Notes: a model not told the origin generated them from the letters alone. DNA of 64,000 bases from Xiphias gladius (GCF_016859285.1 NC_053414.1:5219017-5283016), one strand, 5' to 3'; counted from the stretch's first letter, positions 37,701 to 50,017 are shown. A program made the numbers and translations.

Positions 37701-38894
37701 AAAACAGCCCAGCTGGTTTATGACAAGGAGGTCCAGTGGACTCTGGGAGCCATCCTTTTCAAAACCCGCTTCCTGCCTCTCAGGTAACCCCCTCATTACA
37801 ACACAAACACACAGACACACAGACAGTATCTTCCAGCATCTTCCAGCAAAACTTCCAACTTCCTACTGCCCCCACGATCCTGCTCAACACCCAGTGCTTC
37901 AAATGTTGTGATTATCATCTATTAATATTAATTACAATAATATCTATAATCATTATTTAGAGGAATTGTTGGTCTCTGTAAATATAACTAAAAGGAGTTC
38001 GGTCTAGACCTGCTCTACATGAAAAGTGCCCTGAGATTTGGCGCGATGTAAATAAAGTGGACTTGAATGTTTTCGAGGAAAATTGGTATGACTTTAGTCT
38101 TAACAATGTAAAAACAAGAGGGAGTTTTTGATGTGAAGCAACCGGTCCTTCCGGCCCTCTGCTGCGTCACCTTTTCACCCTGTGGTTCAGGAAACAAATC
38201 ACAATATGCAAATTTGCTCAGAGAACCGTGCAGAGTGTGACATAAACCCCCCGGGGCAGAATTAAAGTTGCTGTTTAATAAGGCGATGGAAGAGGCTGTT
38301 CACCTGAAGGAGTTCGAAAACGAATGCTCCTGATATAGATTCACCAGTAACGTGTTTCCCAAAAAAAAAAAGGTCCGTCTGTTTAGTTCACATAATGCCA
38401 GTCACTTTGCGTAGAGAGTCGCTAAGACAATGAACACAGTGACTCAATGAGCTCTGATCAACTGAACCTCAAAACGCGCAGGTTGTGGAAAGATTTTTCT
38501 ACAGAGAAACAGTGCGTGGGACAAATGGATGACTTTGGTTTTTCTGTTAAATGAAACGCACAGAACGTGTTGTTTTTCGCTGTGTTCATCGGGATCAGAG
38601 GTTTTGTGTTTTCTTGTATGAAACGTGCGCCGGCGGGTCTGTTCATGTCCTCCTCTGCCACCCTTGCGTTCCTCCAGGGACCTGCCCCAGGAAACGCTGC
38701 GGCAGAGCCACCCCAGCTGGCTGCGCTCCTCCTTCGTCTACAACCACCACCTGTTCTCGCTCTGCATCCTGGTCGTGGTGCTGGCCATCCTGCTCTACAT
38801 CCTGCGCCTCCGGAGGATCCACCAGCGGGAGCAGAGGCAGGCCGAGGCCCTGAACCTCCTCTGGGCCGAGGAGGGAGAGGCCCTCCTCCCCTGA
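28721..38894 (+). CDS. entpd7: Ectonucleoside triphosphate diphosphohydrolase 7 (GDA1/CD39 family)
   Basis: Endomembrane NTPDase of the ENTPD4/ENTPD7 branch, hydrolysing nucleoside tri- and diphosphates in the lumen. Coding pieces: 28721-28725, 28936-29124, 30783-30988, 32793-32844, 33313-33416, 33562-33621, 33852-34000, 34477-34643, 35203-35404, 35803-35922, 36041-36126, 37622-37783 and 38678-38894. They sum to 1719 nt (572 residues plus TGA) with every phase consistent. Apyrase conserved regions are visible: DCGSSGSR (ACR1), ILCTAGMRLLP (ACR2), ISGKQEGVYAWIGINFVLGRF (ACR3) and DMGGASLQIAYE (ACR4). One membrane anchor lies at each end. RRRTVGIMDMGGASLQI and the C-terminal LNLLWAEE favour ENTPD7 over ENTPD4. 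Human ENTPD7 is about 604 residues; the shortfall is one in-frame gap before ACR2. Confidence 0.95.
28936..29124 (+). CDS. entpd7: entpd7 N-terminal membrane-anchor exon
   Basis: Encodes residues 2-65. After PASWYCSVS comes a hydrophobic anchor (about residues 29-47) whose start is seven CTG codons and one CTC, so a CTG microsatellite codes for the transmembrane leucine run. The linker GTNQRLLWGPRQRPGARVNK follows. The cgcag acceptor and CAACAA/gtgagt donor are both strong. Confidence 0.9.
30783..30988 (+). CDS. entpd7: entpd7 exon with ACR1
   Basis: Encodes YLSIAESMEATD...LNYGIVVDCGSSGSRVFVYYWPRHSGNPH...KPVVKKIKPG. DCGSSGSR is the first apyrase conserved region, the phosphate-binding loop of the actin-like fold. 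Acceptor ctccag, donor CCTG/gtgagg (phase 1). Confidence 0.95.
32793..32844 (+). CDS. entpd7: entpd7 shortened exon with ACR2
   Basis: A 52-nt exon between gctacag and GATAG/gtaggt. It reads G-IST-C-ILCTAGMRLLPDS and joins in phase to both neighbours. GIS at its start and ILCTAGMRLLP at its end match the two ends of the family exon, but the roughly 35 residues normally between them are absent, replaced by Thr-Cys. The upstream acceptor has a weak pyrimidine tract. No candidate for the missing part was seen elsewhere in the 30989-33312 interval. Confidence 0.8.
33313..33416 (+). CDS. entpd7: entpd7 exon leading into ACR3
   Basis: Encodes QQAAILEDLVTDVPLEFDF and LFSSSHAEVISGKQEG; the terminal QEG holds the catalytic glutamate of ACR3. 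The acceptor is acatgtgtag; the donor is GGAGG/gtgaga. The ORF continues open upstream into intron sequence, which should not be read as coding. Confidence 0.93.
33562..33621 (+). CDS. entpd7: entpd7 exon with ACR3
   Basis: A 60-nt exon encoding VYAWIGINFVLGRFDHTDE between ccccaaag and GAGG/gtgagt. The WIGIN-LG motif is diagnostic of GDA1/CD39 nucleotidases. Confidence 0.94.
33852..34000 (+). CDS. entpd7: entpd7 exon with ACR4
   Basis: Encodes a variable acidic stretch (EDATVEVTTGSQNQQ), then ISRRRTVGIMDMGGASLQI and AYEVPSAITFNSPQE. DMGGAS is the second phosphate-binding loop. Acceptor cttctcag, donor CAGGAG/gtaagg (phase 0). Confidence 0.94.
34079..34372 (+). repeat. hAT-like MITE copy in entpd7 intron
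   Basis: Starts AGGGCTGCAACTGACG, continues CGGCTGATTATTTTCTTGAT and TTTAGTCTATAAAACATTGG, and keeps the later CATCAAATGTCTTGTTTTGT block. It is nearly full length and lies between the ACR4 exon and the next exon. Confidence 0.7.
34477..34643 (+). CDS. entpd7: entpd7 luminal-domain exon (EFNLGCDV)
   Basis: Encodes EEAGKSVLAEFNLGCDVEH, YRVYVTTFLGFGGNMARQRYE and a glycosylation sequon NKT near its end. Strong ttccag acceptor; AACAG/gttcag donor (phase 2). Confidence 0.94.
35203..35404 (+). CDS. entpd7: entpd7 luminal-domain exon (LDPCLP)
   Basis: Encodes FLTTQTGLFEDKPYLDPCLP and then a segment with two N-glycosylation sequons (NRT, NGT), ending GVYQ. Acceptor tgtccag, donor ATCAG/gtacga (phase 0). 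Confidence 0.94.
35803..35922 (+). CDS. entpd7: entpd7 exon with FYGFSEFYY
   Basis: Encodes APINFSNSEFYGFSEFYYCM and EDVLRIGGQYDSAKYSRAAT, containing the FxGFSEFYY motif of the family. It follows a long T tract and tttcag; donor ACG/gtaacc. Confidence 0.94.
36041..36126 (+). CDS. entpd7: entpd7 exon (DYCSTKWSTL)
   Basis: 86-nt exon encoding DYCSTKWSTLKKRLDNQLFA and QQADISRLK. Acceptor tttgccag, donor CTCAA/gtaggt (phase 2, completing AAG with the next exon). Confidence 0.92.
36866..36933. repeat. entpd7: Inverted repeat / hairpin in entpd7 intron
   Basis: GACTATTTCTCCAGA (36870-36884) and TCTGGAGAAATAGTC (36915-36929) are perfect inverse arms with a 30-base loop. Imperfect pairing continues on both sides. 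It lies between the 36041 and 37622 exons. Confidence 0.7.
37622..37783 (+). CDS. entpd7: entpd7 exon (CFKSAWMYEVLH)
   Basis: Encodes YQCFKSAWMYEVLHSGFRFP and then KTAQLVYDKEVQWTLGAILF, a highly conserved block of the ENTPD4/7 branch. It ends CTCAG/gtaacc, so the last codon is an Arg split with the terminal exon. Confidence 0.95.
38678..38894 (+). CDS. entpd7: entpd7 terminal exon with C-terminal membrane anchor
   Basis: Encodes RDLPQETLRQSHPSWLRSSF then the anchor LFSLCILVVVLAILLYILRL and the basic stop-transfer RRIHQREQRQ. The tail ends NLLWAEEGEALLP before TGA. The LLW-EE tail resembles human ENTPD7 rather than ENTPD4. Confidence 0.95.
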
Positions 38895-41730
38895 GAGATG
38901 CGTCCGTGTCAGGAGGCTCCCGACTGAAAACCGGCAGGATCTTCTTACCCCGTGACATTTCTGACTCACTGAAACCATAGATTCAAAACTAAAGGATGTG
39001 AGTATAGAGGAAGGTTAATGAGGATCCTGATAATTACTCACCAGCCGAGGGTGTAAGCAAAGAGGTAAGAGTTTACTGCCTGGAAAAACATCACAGTACA
39101 GAGGCAGTTTAATGAGCCTGGAAATCAAACGGCTCTGTATGTTCTTTGATTGTGCAGCTTTAAACACAGAGCGCATCTCAGATTGGAGAAATGTTCTCTG
39201 GGTTTCACTTTTTCTTCTCTTCAAGACGGTTTTGGATGAAAGGAATCACCTCTGCATCGCAGGATCAAATGCAACCCATTTCCTCTAAGATCTAGTTTCT
39301 AGTTTCACGGCCGTCTGGACGGTGAACCCGGATCTGGTTTCATGGTGAACGTCTTTGCGGCTGAGCGAGGAGGCACCGGCGGTAATAAACCCTGCCAGAG
39401 GACATAGAGCATAGCAATCCGGGCTTGTTGGGGATTCGACATCCATCCAGGACAAGTTACGTGAAGGCACATGGGACAGAAAAAGCAAATCGTACGCGTT
39501 GACCCTATTAGGATTCACATTTTTACAACATTGATTTATCTTTTTCTGGTTTGAAACAAATGAGACTAAGGCTAAAATAGGTTTCCGCCATGCCAGTATT
39601 AGCTGCGCTCATTTCATACGGGATCTTCAGGCAACTTCATTTTAGTCCGGGCCTCTCGTGTGTTTTTTAATCATTGATCGTGACGAACAAATCTGAGCCA
39701 GCTCGACACAGACTGTCCCTGAGCTCAGGAACCCTAAACCCTGACTGAGATACGCAACGGTTTTGTTTTTTTTCTAAACGCGAACGGCCGTTAAAAACGT
39801 TCAGAGTTCACATACAGCTAAATGCTAACACAGGATCCAGAACTTCTGAGAGCAAGCGGCAGCGTGGCGGCGTGGGTGCAGGGCGTCGTCGTACGCACGC
39901 ACACTGAGTGAGCGCCCGGTGTCTACATGGACGGCCCACTGTGAGACACGCGGTAGGTCATGGACATACACGACTGGATGATGCAGGGAACAGGTGACCG
40001 CACAGCAACTTCCGCGCCTGCCTCGTTGGCAGAAAGGCTTCTTCATAAGTGTCGAGTCGCTTCTGTCAGAACCTCCGTGAAAGTCTTCCAGTCGTAATCC
40101 GGACTCGGATGTCACCGGAGCTGAAATGCCACGTAACGTGCGACGTATTGGCGCGTCGGCGCGTGATGTGACGGAAGCAGCGGTGCATGTTACCACGCTA
40201 ATTGTTGGCATTCACGTCAAGGCACAGCTGGGTTTAGTGGCTGACTCGAGAAAGCTGGGCCCGGCCTGACAACCCCGACAACCCCTGTGACTTAGACCTG
40301 TCCCCTTTGGCACCATGCCGCAGATAAACTTGACACAAGGGTCTTAGGGGAAAAAAATGTCCGTGTAACACTTTTACTGTTTTGACTGACAGCTGCATGT
40401 AGAGTCTCCCAATCGTTCCCATGTGTCTCACGTGGCCATTTGTGTGTCCAGATCCGTCTTACACATCACTGTCGTCCCCCCCCCTTTTAACAAGTACGTG
40501 TGACTTTTGCGTCTGATCCTGGCGACAAGTCATAAATCTGCGGGGCTCCGGCCTCGGATTGCGCTTTGATACTTGAATGCCACTGTTGTCCTGCCAAGGC
40601 CCCCGTCCGGCCCAGATCTCTATCGGAGCAAAGACAGAGCCAAGAGGCGTTTCTAGCTGTAATAAGCTGAGCGATCTGCTCAGCGTTTGGACGAAAGGCG
40701 CTGAAAACAGACGAAGACCCTGGAGGCCTCGTGTCAGCAAATGCCGCCTGATTTCTAAATGCAATAAGTCTACAAAAGGGAAGAATCTGGTCTCATCCCG
40801 TGGGAACAGTCTCAGCATATGTTGAACATTTCATATGGTTTTCAAAATGAACTGATTTAAAGCCATTTTTGAGGAAAGAAGCCTTACCCTGAGAAAAAAG
40901 GGTCTGTTTTATCGGGTTTTTATGTCTACTGTATTTTATGGCTGTAAAGGAAACCACTGTTTTGGTTGTTTTGGGGTTTTTTTTGTTTTGTTTGTTTTGT
41001 TTTTCCAGTGAGTCATGGCATCGTGTTATGCGCTGACAGACTGATTACAGCTGTGCAACAACCATGACGATGCAAAATATGTGTCTGAGAAGCACCTGCT
41101 GAAACTTCCTGAGAAGTTAAATAATGTGTCGAGTATTTTTCTTTTCTTTTTCGTGTCCCGATTCATCAGCTTAAACGATGAGGACTGAAAAAGCTGTCTT
41201 TGTGGTGTCAACGTTTGGTCGTTGCTTTGTAAAATCTTCTAATGTGATTCCACTCGTTCACCTTTCTTTTCTCTTGGTCCTGACGCAGATGAGTCCTGAC
41301 ACGACCTTGTCAGACTGTCAGTGTGAGTTTGTAACCTTTTGTCTTCGTCTGCACTTCTATCCCCGAACCACTAAGCTTCTGACACAGCAGCCAAAGTCTG
41401 AAATTGGAGCTCTGACAGATTCATTTTCTTTTTTTTTTTTTTTTTATTTCTGATGTCCTCATTTACCTCACAATTGTCCAAATGAATCAAAAACTTAAGA
41501 CCACCTCCTCCTGATTCCTCCTGGTGTCGGAGTGGGTTGCTTTCTGTCTCCCGATGAGGGGTCAACGGTTGAGTGCGTCTTGACCGTCTCAGAGCTGGGC
41601 ACCGTGCAATGTCGAACAGCAGTTCACTGAAGGGGAACACTTGACTTTGATGTTTTTGATGAAGGTACCTTTTAACATCGATGTGAAACGACACAGCTCC
41701 AGTCCAATAAAGGACCTCTTTGTAATACAT
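38895..41730 (+). other. entpd7: Probable 3' UTR of entpd7
   Basis: Noncoding sequence after the stop codon. AATAAA signals occur at about 39381 and at 41706-41711; the latter is followed by GT-rich sequence and is the better distal candidate. No ORF here has gene-like features. The true end is not determinable by eye. Confidence 0.4.
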
Positions 41731-44700
41731 TTTGACTCTCGCTGGTTCTGTGTGCTGTACCCGCTGCAGACAGGAAAGGGTGTGTTCGATGGCCTGGCCC
41801 CGGCGAAAAATTAGTTGGGCATGGGCAATTAAGCCCCCAGCACTGCCTGGCAGGGAAAATGTGCCCTCGATGCCCAGTCAACTGGTTCCACCAGTCAGAC
41901 AGTTTAGAACTTGTTAAGTTTAGGTTGAGAGTGAGACGCTCTCGGGACTCGTTGTGGAAACAGTAATGTTAGAGTTGAGGAAACAACCTCACCACAGGAT
42001 CCATTTAGCAACTGTTCTGGAGGTCAGTGTTTAAGCCAACATACAGTGGCGTGGACGGGAAGTCCCTTCGAGTGCTCGGCGGACAGCGAAATTTTGAACA
42101 GTTACAACTCGCTGGCAAGCTCCGTCTGCTGCTGGGGATTTTCTGATATGATCGAAAGCTCCAGTGCCGTCACTTTCTCATCTGCTGTTTCCAAGGTCAA
42201 GAATGAATTTTGAACCTCAGTAATGTTTCCTGTTTCACGCCACGTGCGTGATTCTTAGAGGGGAGACCGTTTTCGTTTTCAGATGAGGCTAAAGAGCCAA
42301 GGTTCACCAAACAAAAAGACTTATTTTCTCATTTCACCTCTAGCGAGTCTTGGTTCTAGTTTTGGCTTTATTTGCCCCGGGTTTTGAGATATCTGCCTCG
42401 GAGCTCTCAGTCTCCGAAAGGGACTGTTTCTGCAGGACAAAGTAGTTCCAACAAAAACTGTACACGCCGGGGGTTAGCCAGAGTAACAGGGAGACAAAGT
42501 CAGGAAAGACAGCCCGCGAGGATGCAACTGAAACTGAGGTTCGTGGGGATTTTGACTGTCAGACCTTTTCAGCAACAGTACAGCCTGGGAGACAGAATAA
42601 AAGCTCCTCTTCTGTGAGACGACATTAGGGGCCGAAATGCCCCGAGAGGTAACGCAGGATAATGATCTGCAGTTGGCGCTCGTCAACACCGAACTGGAAA
42701 GAGTTTGGATGAGAAACGGCTGCCAGCCTGTAAAACAATCACCGCCAGTACACACCACAGTTTACAAAGGGCAGTCATTGCCTCCATTCCTTCAGGATGC
42801 AGTTACGTAAAAGCCACTTTCATAACCGCTGCTGTAACACCCTGTGACCTGCTGGGGGAGCTGTGCAGCATTTATGAGCTGCTGATCCCACAATGGAACA
42901 GAAGACAAACACAAAAAAAAAAAAAAAAAAGACAGAAAACACCTTCGATGGACCACACTGCCACCTCACTGCCTGAGGAAAACTGCTCGAAAAAACAATC
43001 TGCAGAAAGGAAAGGGAAGCTTTACCTCGGAGAACGGCGTCTCAAGGCTGGTTCTGATCAGGTTCAGTAACCAAGCGTTACCTTCATCACAGGAGTCATT
43101 TTGTCCAAACAAAAAAAATCACAGCAAGTGCTCCATCTTTTCTAAACTGGCTACTATGCACGTTAAAGAAACACTGGCCCCATCTTTATTTTAAAAATAT
43201 ACTTTAATACAACAGCTGCATATAAATATTAAAATATACATTATACAGGTGTACAGTACACTCACACAAAACCAAAACAAAAAATATTAGGCTTCTATTT
43301 GTACGGCACTTCTTGTATTTTTTTTTTGTTTTTTTGTTTTTGGAACTATTTTCTTAAAGGTTATTTACTGACAAAGGAGTTGTACATAAAGATGTGTTAA
43401 TGTGTTAACAGGTCCAAAGTATTACTGTAGTACTGTGATTACTGGGTTACTGAGAGACAGAAGGACGGGGAAGGAAGGGGAGGAAAACAGAGGAGGAGAA
43501 GTAAGGGTTGCTGTACAGTATATGACATGGCATTGTGGAATGTTTCTTGTCTCTTGGGTTTTTTCCTTTCCTCCCATCATTCAGCACGTTATCAACAGAT
43601 TAAAGAACCGGCAGGGATGTGATTATTCCGTCTTTTTTTTTTTTTTTTTTTGACACCAAAGTATCGTTTCATTTATAATGAGACATCAGGTTTTCGTCCT
43701 TTTTCCCTGCTCACATCCACGGCCGGCCTCTGATCTCCACTCACCGTCGATCTCGACAGAAACGACTGACTTGGTTTTGGTTAAAGCCACGGGGCGCGTT
43801 TCAGGCCCCCCCCCCCCAAAAAAAAAAAATAAAAAAAATAATACATCATCACTACATTTGTGACGGAGAGCCGAGCATCTGTGTTCCCAATCTCTGGTGA
43901 TTTTTTTTTTTTTTAGTTCTGAAAAACCCAGGAGGTCGTTTAAACTCTTACCGTCCGCCCGCGGGACGCTAGCACCGTGCACAACTCTCGCAGGCTGCTA
44001 GTATGTGAGAGGTTACACGAGTATGGACGTTTGTTGGTAGATTAGACTCGCGTTTTCAATCGATGCAGGGGTTTTCAAAACTAACACCCCCCCCTGTCGT
44101 AAAAGGAAGGCCGTGCAGCCGGCCGAGAAGTGGTCCCGCACGTAACCCCCCATGAAAGCAACAATTTTTTATTTTCACACTTTGTTTCCAGTACAGATTA
44201 AACTTATCAAGATGTAACGGGTTAATCAGTGAGTGTTAGAGGTGCTGGGGGGGGGGGGGGTTGTCGCCTTTGGAGAGAACCAGGCGAACTGCCCCCCCCC
44301 CGTCCGTTTTAATGTTGAGCTACGCTTAACCAGCTTCTTGCTGTAGCTTCATATTGAGCGGATTGCCACGCGTAGTGATGTCAATCTTCTCCAGCTAATA
44401 ATTGTATTTCCCAAAATGTCGGTCTGTTCCTTTAAACCTGAAACGGGGTTAATTAAAGCGTTAACAACTTGGATCCAAAAATATTTTGTCCTCTGCACAA
44501 AAAAAACATATTCATACCCGTTTGCCCAAGTTGCTACTCTATTTCCGAATCCAAACAACGATGGTAGCTGGAAATGACATATTTGCTCAGTTTGCATGAT
44601 ACCTCATTAAAAAATACAGTTTTATTAGCAGGTGGATTTACCGCTACTCTCTACATAGATACAGTAACATCATGTCCATGTTTTTTGTGCTAGTAGAAGT

Positions 44701-45844
44701 GTCATTTCCAGTCACTGTCTGTTTTTTGGATTACAGATGGACTCGCAACTTGGAAAACCGGGTTAAAAATCTTTTTTCATTTTGCAGCGGAGTGAATATT
44801 TTTCTTCTTTAAAGATTCTGGGAGTACCTTCAAACGCGGCACCACGTGTTGTCAAAGCTCCTGAAATCTTGGTTTCAAATCTGAAATATTTCTCTAAACT
44901 TATCAAAAATTGCTGACGGGAAAAAAAAAAACCACAATCGAAGTTATAGTTAGAAAATAACATGCTATAAGTATGATTTATTTAGAAATCTCTTATTTCA
45001 TAAGTGTCCTAACTCTGGCGGGAGTGGTGTGTACATGTAGGACCTCATCGCTCACAGGTTTCAGGGTCTTCAAAGAGCCTTCTGGGTTTTTGAAAGATCG
45101 CCAGAGATTTATTCTTCATAAAAACAGATGCTTAGCTCGGAGACTCGAACGTAATTATAAGACATCAGAGGCACAAACTGGAGCTAGCCTCGGCCAGCTT
45201 CCTGCGCCTCCGCTTCACTTATAGGAAAACTCCATGTGGCCCCCCCAGGTCTTGAGCCAACACCTTCCCCCATCTGGCTCCCTCCCAGATGGAGGTTTCC
45301 AGGTCAGTGACAAAGGAGACGGGCGCATCAAGATGCAGGCCGTCACAGTAGGCGGCAGCGATTCGACGGAAGTCCTGCTCTGCAAGTGTCAGAATGTGGC
45401 GGGGGGCGGAGGTGGTGGCGGGGAATAAAAGGTTTCAGATAAACTTCTCCGAGGCCCCAGCTACGTGTTCGCGCCCCCCCCCAAACCTCCCTCTGCCTGG
45501 AGGCCCATCGCCTATGAAACCGGAGAAGCGCGAGCGTCTCCGACAATGAGGGCGCTGGAGCAGAGCGGGGACGGGCACCCGGAGGTCAGCAGCGTCCCAC
45601 CAGTGTATGGTTACTGATGGGTCTATTCCGCCCGCCAGTCCCAAAAACCCCCGACACCACTTTTTACATTTGTCTGCACAGTCTCACATTAGCGTTCTTC
45701 AAGCGGGAACGATTTCACAATCCCGATCATCTTCGATGAAGCGCGAGAGCGCGGGCACAAACGGAAAGAAAATGCCTCCGGGCAAGGCAGAATTTAACAG
45801 CTGCCGAGCGTGACAACCTTCAGGCCATCGGGGGCCGGGAATGA

Positions 45845-46080
45845 TCATTTTGAGCCGCGGATTTATCTGTCAATTCGTCGTCCCGTCTATAAAATGTCAG
45901 AAAAGTTAGCGAGAAATGCCCATCACAGGTGGGCAGAGGCCAAGTTAAGGATCGAAAACCCAAAGGTATTCGACGTACACTGATATAGAAAGGCAGTAAA
46001 TCCTGGCTTAACAGAAGCTGGAAACGGTGAACATTATTATTACTGATAGTTTTGCTTGTTAAACGACTCATTCGCTAAAC
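45845..46080 (+). repeat. hAT-like MITE copy
   Basis: Holds CCCGTCTATAAAATGTCAGA AAAGTTAGCGAGAAATGCCC ATCACA followed by decayed 3' blocks, in the presumed 3' UTR region of the CREBRF-like gene. Confidence 0.65.
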
Positions 46081-49000
46081 TGGCAACAAGGGCAGTGGGT
46101 GGTCGGCGGCAGCTGCGACGGAGCCAGAGCGTGACACGGACGCTGGAGGTGATCAATTACTTGATTACTGCGGCGCTACAGCCAATCGTAGAAGAAAGAG
46201 GGTCTTTCAAATGTGGGGAAGCCGCAGAACAGGGCTTGGCTCAATGCGCTGAAAACAGACTCCTTCACTAGCAGCCCAACATAAACAAGGAACTTGGTGA
46301 GCTAAACCTGTTCTGCCCGTATACATATGAGACTTAGCGCGCTCTTGAGGGGGTTTCAGACTACCGCCGTCCCTCCAACAGCTGCGGTGGATCCAACTTT
46401 CGCTGTGAGGACAGAATAACTTTCTCTTTCTCAGGAAAAAAAAAAAAAAGCCGGTGAGTCCGGCGGTTTCTGGCCCCGTTTACCTCTCCCCTGCCTCTGG
46501 CAGATGGTGACACACGATGAGGGAGTAGCTCGGACAGAATCGTCCGGTTTTTGCACAGTCATTGTCCATATTAGGCCAGAGTTTGATTAATCTGTAATGC
46601 TGAGAGCATGGGGCTCTCTACTCTTTAAATCCCAGCTGCTCCCCGCTTGACCCCGGGCTCGGCTCACCCTGTCAGGGCCGTCGTGAAAACGGCAGCAGAC
46701 GTCTTTGGGTCATTCCAGTTTCCCCGCTTAAATATCTGCCTCCTGCTTCCAGGTATACATAAACACAGGCTTTCTGGGAAACCGATTCAGGAATGTGAGC
46801 ACAGACCAGTGGCCTTGCCAAGGCTGGCCCCTCCCCATTAAAGCTTCACAGTTAAAGGGATATACCATGATACAAAGAGGAAAGAGGAAAGAATGCTGCA
46901 GTGTCCATTAAAACCCTGACACCAGCGCATTAGTTTTGTAAAAATCCAGCGTCATGTCTTGTTTGTTGCTCGGATCCGGGGCAGGAATTCACCGTGTTAC
47001 AACAGTTTTCTCCTCGGTTCGGTTTTTGGCATATAGATGAATGTACACAGCAGATGGTGTTTTGGTGTTACGTAACACCACTTTTGTAATCTCCAAAGTG
47101 GAAACTCTCATAAACCCAAAGACCTCGACCCCATCCGAGGTGACAGATGGTTCGTACAGCATTTTATAACCTTAGCGATATGTACAGTTGTTTTGCGCCG
47201 TTTCCCCCCCCCCACTTGTTGTTTGTCCTCGCACGTGGGCATGTGAAGGAAGCGGCTGCCAGCGAGAGATCCCGTGACTCCGCTGGCAGCGCCGCCAGCT
47301 TCCCAAGCCCCGAGAGAAGGGCGGGAGGAGGAGGGGAGGGACTGCGCTTCCCAGCAGCAGAAGGGGAGAGCGCAGAGAGCACCTTTTGACCAAACAGGCC
47401 GAGAGCTGTTTCTTCCACCGGCCTCAGTGTTGGACTGGTCCTAGATCATCTGTCTTTTTTTTTTTTGTCTTTTTTATTACTGCGAAAGAATCACAGGAAA
47501 ACCTGACCGGGTTTCTGTGGTGATGTTCAAGACGCCAGAGCCTCCTGCAGCTGCACCTTTTCATGTAAACCCACAGACTCTCGGTCTTTGGCGTCGGCGC
47601 TTAACGGCTCTGGTCACCAGCAGCAGAACCCTTCCAGCTCAACAACAGGAATCCTCCGTTTACAGTACAGCTCAATATTCATACGAGCACGAGTAACACT
47701 TCCCAGAATTCAGAGGATACAGAAACTAAAAGGGGAGCAACACTAAACTGCACCGAGCTCTTGTAGCCGGAGCTTTTCGAACCGACCGTGAGCGAGACCT
47801 CCAGGAGGTGAAGAGTTGAAGGTTAACTGCTCTCCTTTCCTGATTGAGACAGTAAATGGAGTTTCCGTAGGAGGAGGGACAGTGTTATAGAGGCAGCGGC
47901 TTTGGAACGCAGCCCAGACGGGAGCTTGTCAAGGTCGAAAAACAGAGGGGATTGCTTAGCTAACAGCCACTCCTCTACTTATGTTTCCCAGAGATGATGT
48001 TCACAGAAAGCGGCGCCAGCTACTGTTTAGGTTGTATAGGTTTTAATCCGGAGGAAAGAAAAATATTTTGGTTGACTCTCTCGGCTGAGTATGTGAGAGG
48101 ATCCTACACAAGACTGCAGGGTTTTGTTTTTTGTTTTTTTTAATAAGTAAAGTCAAGTGAGGCCAAACGTAGAGCAGTAGTCATGGGTTACGTTCTACCT
48201 TGTAACAGGGCATAAGATCAGGCATAATAACACAGGTCCCTGTGGCTTTAAGCTCCAGGCACTTCAGAAAGGTGTCATTATGCAAACAAACCGCCTATTA
48301 CGACAATATGTGCTCACAGGCCAAAACCCAGTCAGCAGTTACTGCCTGATGCCTCCGCTCAGGTTTGCATTGCTTTTTATTTTCCTCGTCGTACAGTAGC
48401 ACCATACTGAAACAAGCCGAGACCACCAGACGGTCACAAAAGCGCTGGGCGCCCACAAGTTTCTCAATCAATATCTGTCTTAGAAAAAGGTGCCAAGAGT
48501 CTTTTTTTTTTCTTTTCTTTTCTCTCTCTCTCTCTCGGAGGATCCGAAGCCCTCTTCAAAAGGTGCTTAGTTGCTCTTACCACAGTGCAATTCAAAGGGT
48601 CCTTGACATTTTATGTCCAACAACATTTAGAGACCTCGGACAGGTTGGTCTACAGCTTCAGCAAAGACCACAGAAGAAAGGCAGATTTCAACTCTCAAGA
48701 CTGACACCCACTTTGTGGGCTGTGGCTTTGCCAAGTAACAACAAAATCATAAAAACAAAACAAATTAAACTTATTTGCTTTCTAGATCTACAAGTGTTTT
48801 TTTTTTTGTGTTTTTTTTTTCCTCTATTTGTCATTGTAATTCAGGAAGGTGCGCTACATAATCAGGTCAGGGGTTGAGGAGAGGGCTTGGGGAAGGAATT
48901 GAGGACACTTCCCTTTTTGTGGGCAAAAATAAAGCCACTGCAGATAAGCTAAAGGAGGCTGAACACACCATGTCCCGTCAGTCACTTCCCGTCTGTCACA

Positions 49001-49697
49001 CCGCGGCCTCTCACATCCGCGATGGTAGTGCATTTGGGTGAAGGGGGGTTAACATCATCCTTTAAGGATGCATGCGGGTAAACGTGACAGGAATCCAAAA
49101 TATTTCAGTTAGTGTATCCGTCACTTTTGTAGCTATAATGACGTGGTGATGGTTGGCAGCATCTGAGTGGTTCATCTTTGGTCAGTTTGAATTAAGGTGC
49201 AGTTTTCTCTTTTGTTTTCAACTTTGCTTACGCCGTGATGGGGTGAAAGGGGTGTGAGAGGGGTGCGGCGCGGCGGCGGGGCGGGGTATTAAAGCTCCAA
49301 GGATTTTTTCCACAACGAACACGCCGTTGTCTCCGTTTAACAGCTGGTCTGGTATCGGGACTCCGTCGCTCGTCGGGCATCGCAACACTTACTGACATCT
49401 TTAGACGCCGATGCAATCCGAATGGTATGCAGTGTCTCTATAGGAGCCCAGTCAAATAAAAAAGACACGCGCGCCTCCTTGTTGTCCAGGCCTGGGCTCC
49501 TCCCACTTCCTTATTTTAGCGCTTCCTCTATCCTCAAATGTCCCCTCGCCCTCGGCTCACTACTGGTCCCCTGCCGACAACTACAACCATCTACAAAACA
49601 GTGCAATGTCTATTCATAGGCACAATGGGATACAAATACAGCACACAGAGGGAGAGAGGAACACTGTACACGCTCATACATTATGTTACATGTCCAA

Positions 49698-49741
49698 CAC
49701 ACGCACGCACACGCGCACACACACACACACACACACACACA
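49698..49741. repeat. (CA)n microsatellite
   Basis: CA dinucleotide run with early CG interruptions, 350 bases from the CREBRF-like stop codon on the 3' UTR side. Confidence 0.9.
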
Positions 49742-50017
49742 GACAGAACACAGAATACAGAGACGTCAGCAGCGGCAGCAGCAGCTCTGGTCTGGTGGTG
49801 GTTTTGGTGCAGCCTGCAGAGACAGAGCGGTGAAGACGGCTGCTGTTTGGAGGGCAAACGAGAGAGGACTGGGAGCAGGGTGGCAATTTACTCCCCTTTT
49901 GTTTAGGCTACTCCTTCCTCCTCCTCCTCCTCCTCTTCCTCTATTTTCCCGACCTCTCCACCTCTGCCTAACCTCTTTGCTCTTACTTTTACACTGTGAG
50001 AGTGGAGGTGGTGAGGA

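Noticed and set aside
47147..47418. GC-rich patch with frames on both strands, considered as an exon or promoter
   Set aside because: No conserved protein sequence or matching splice sites. It lies in the presumed 3' UTR of the CREBRF-like gene.
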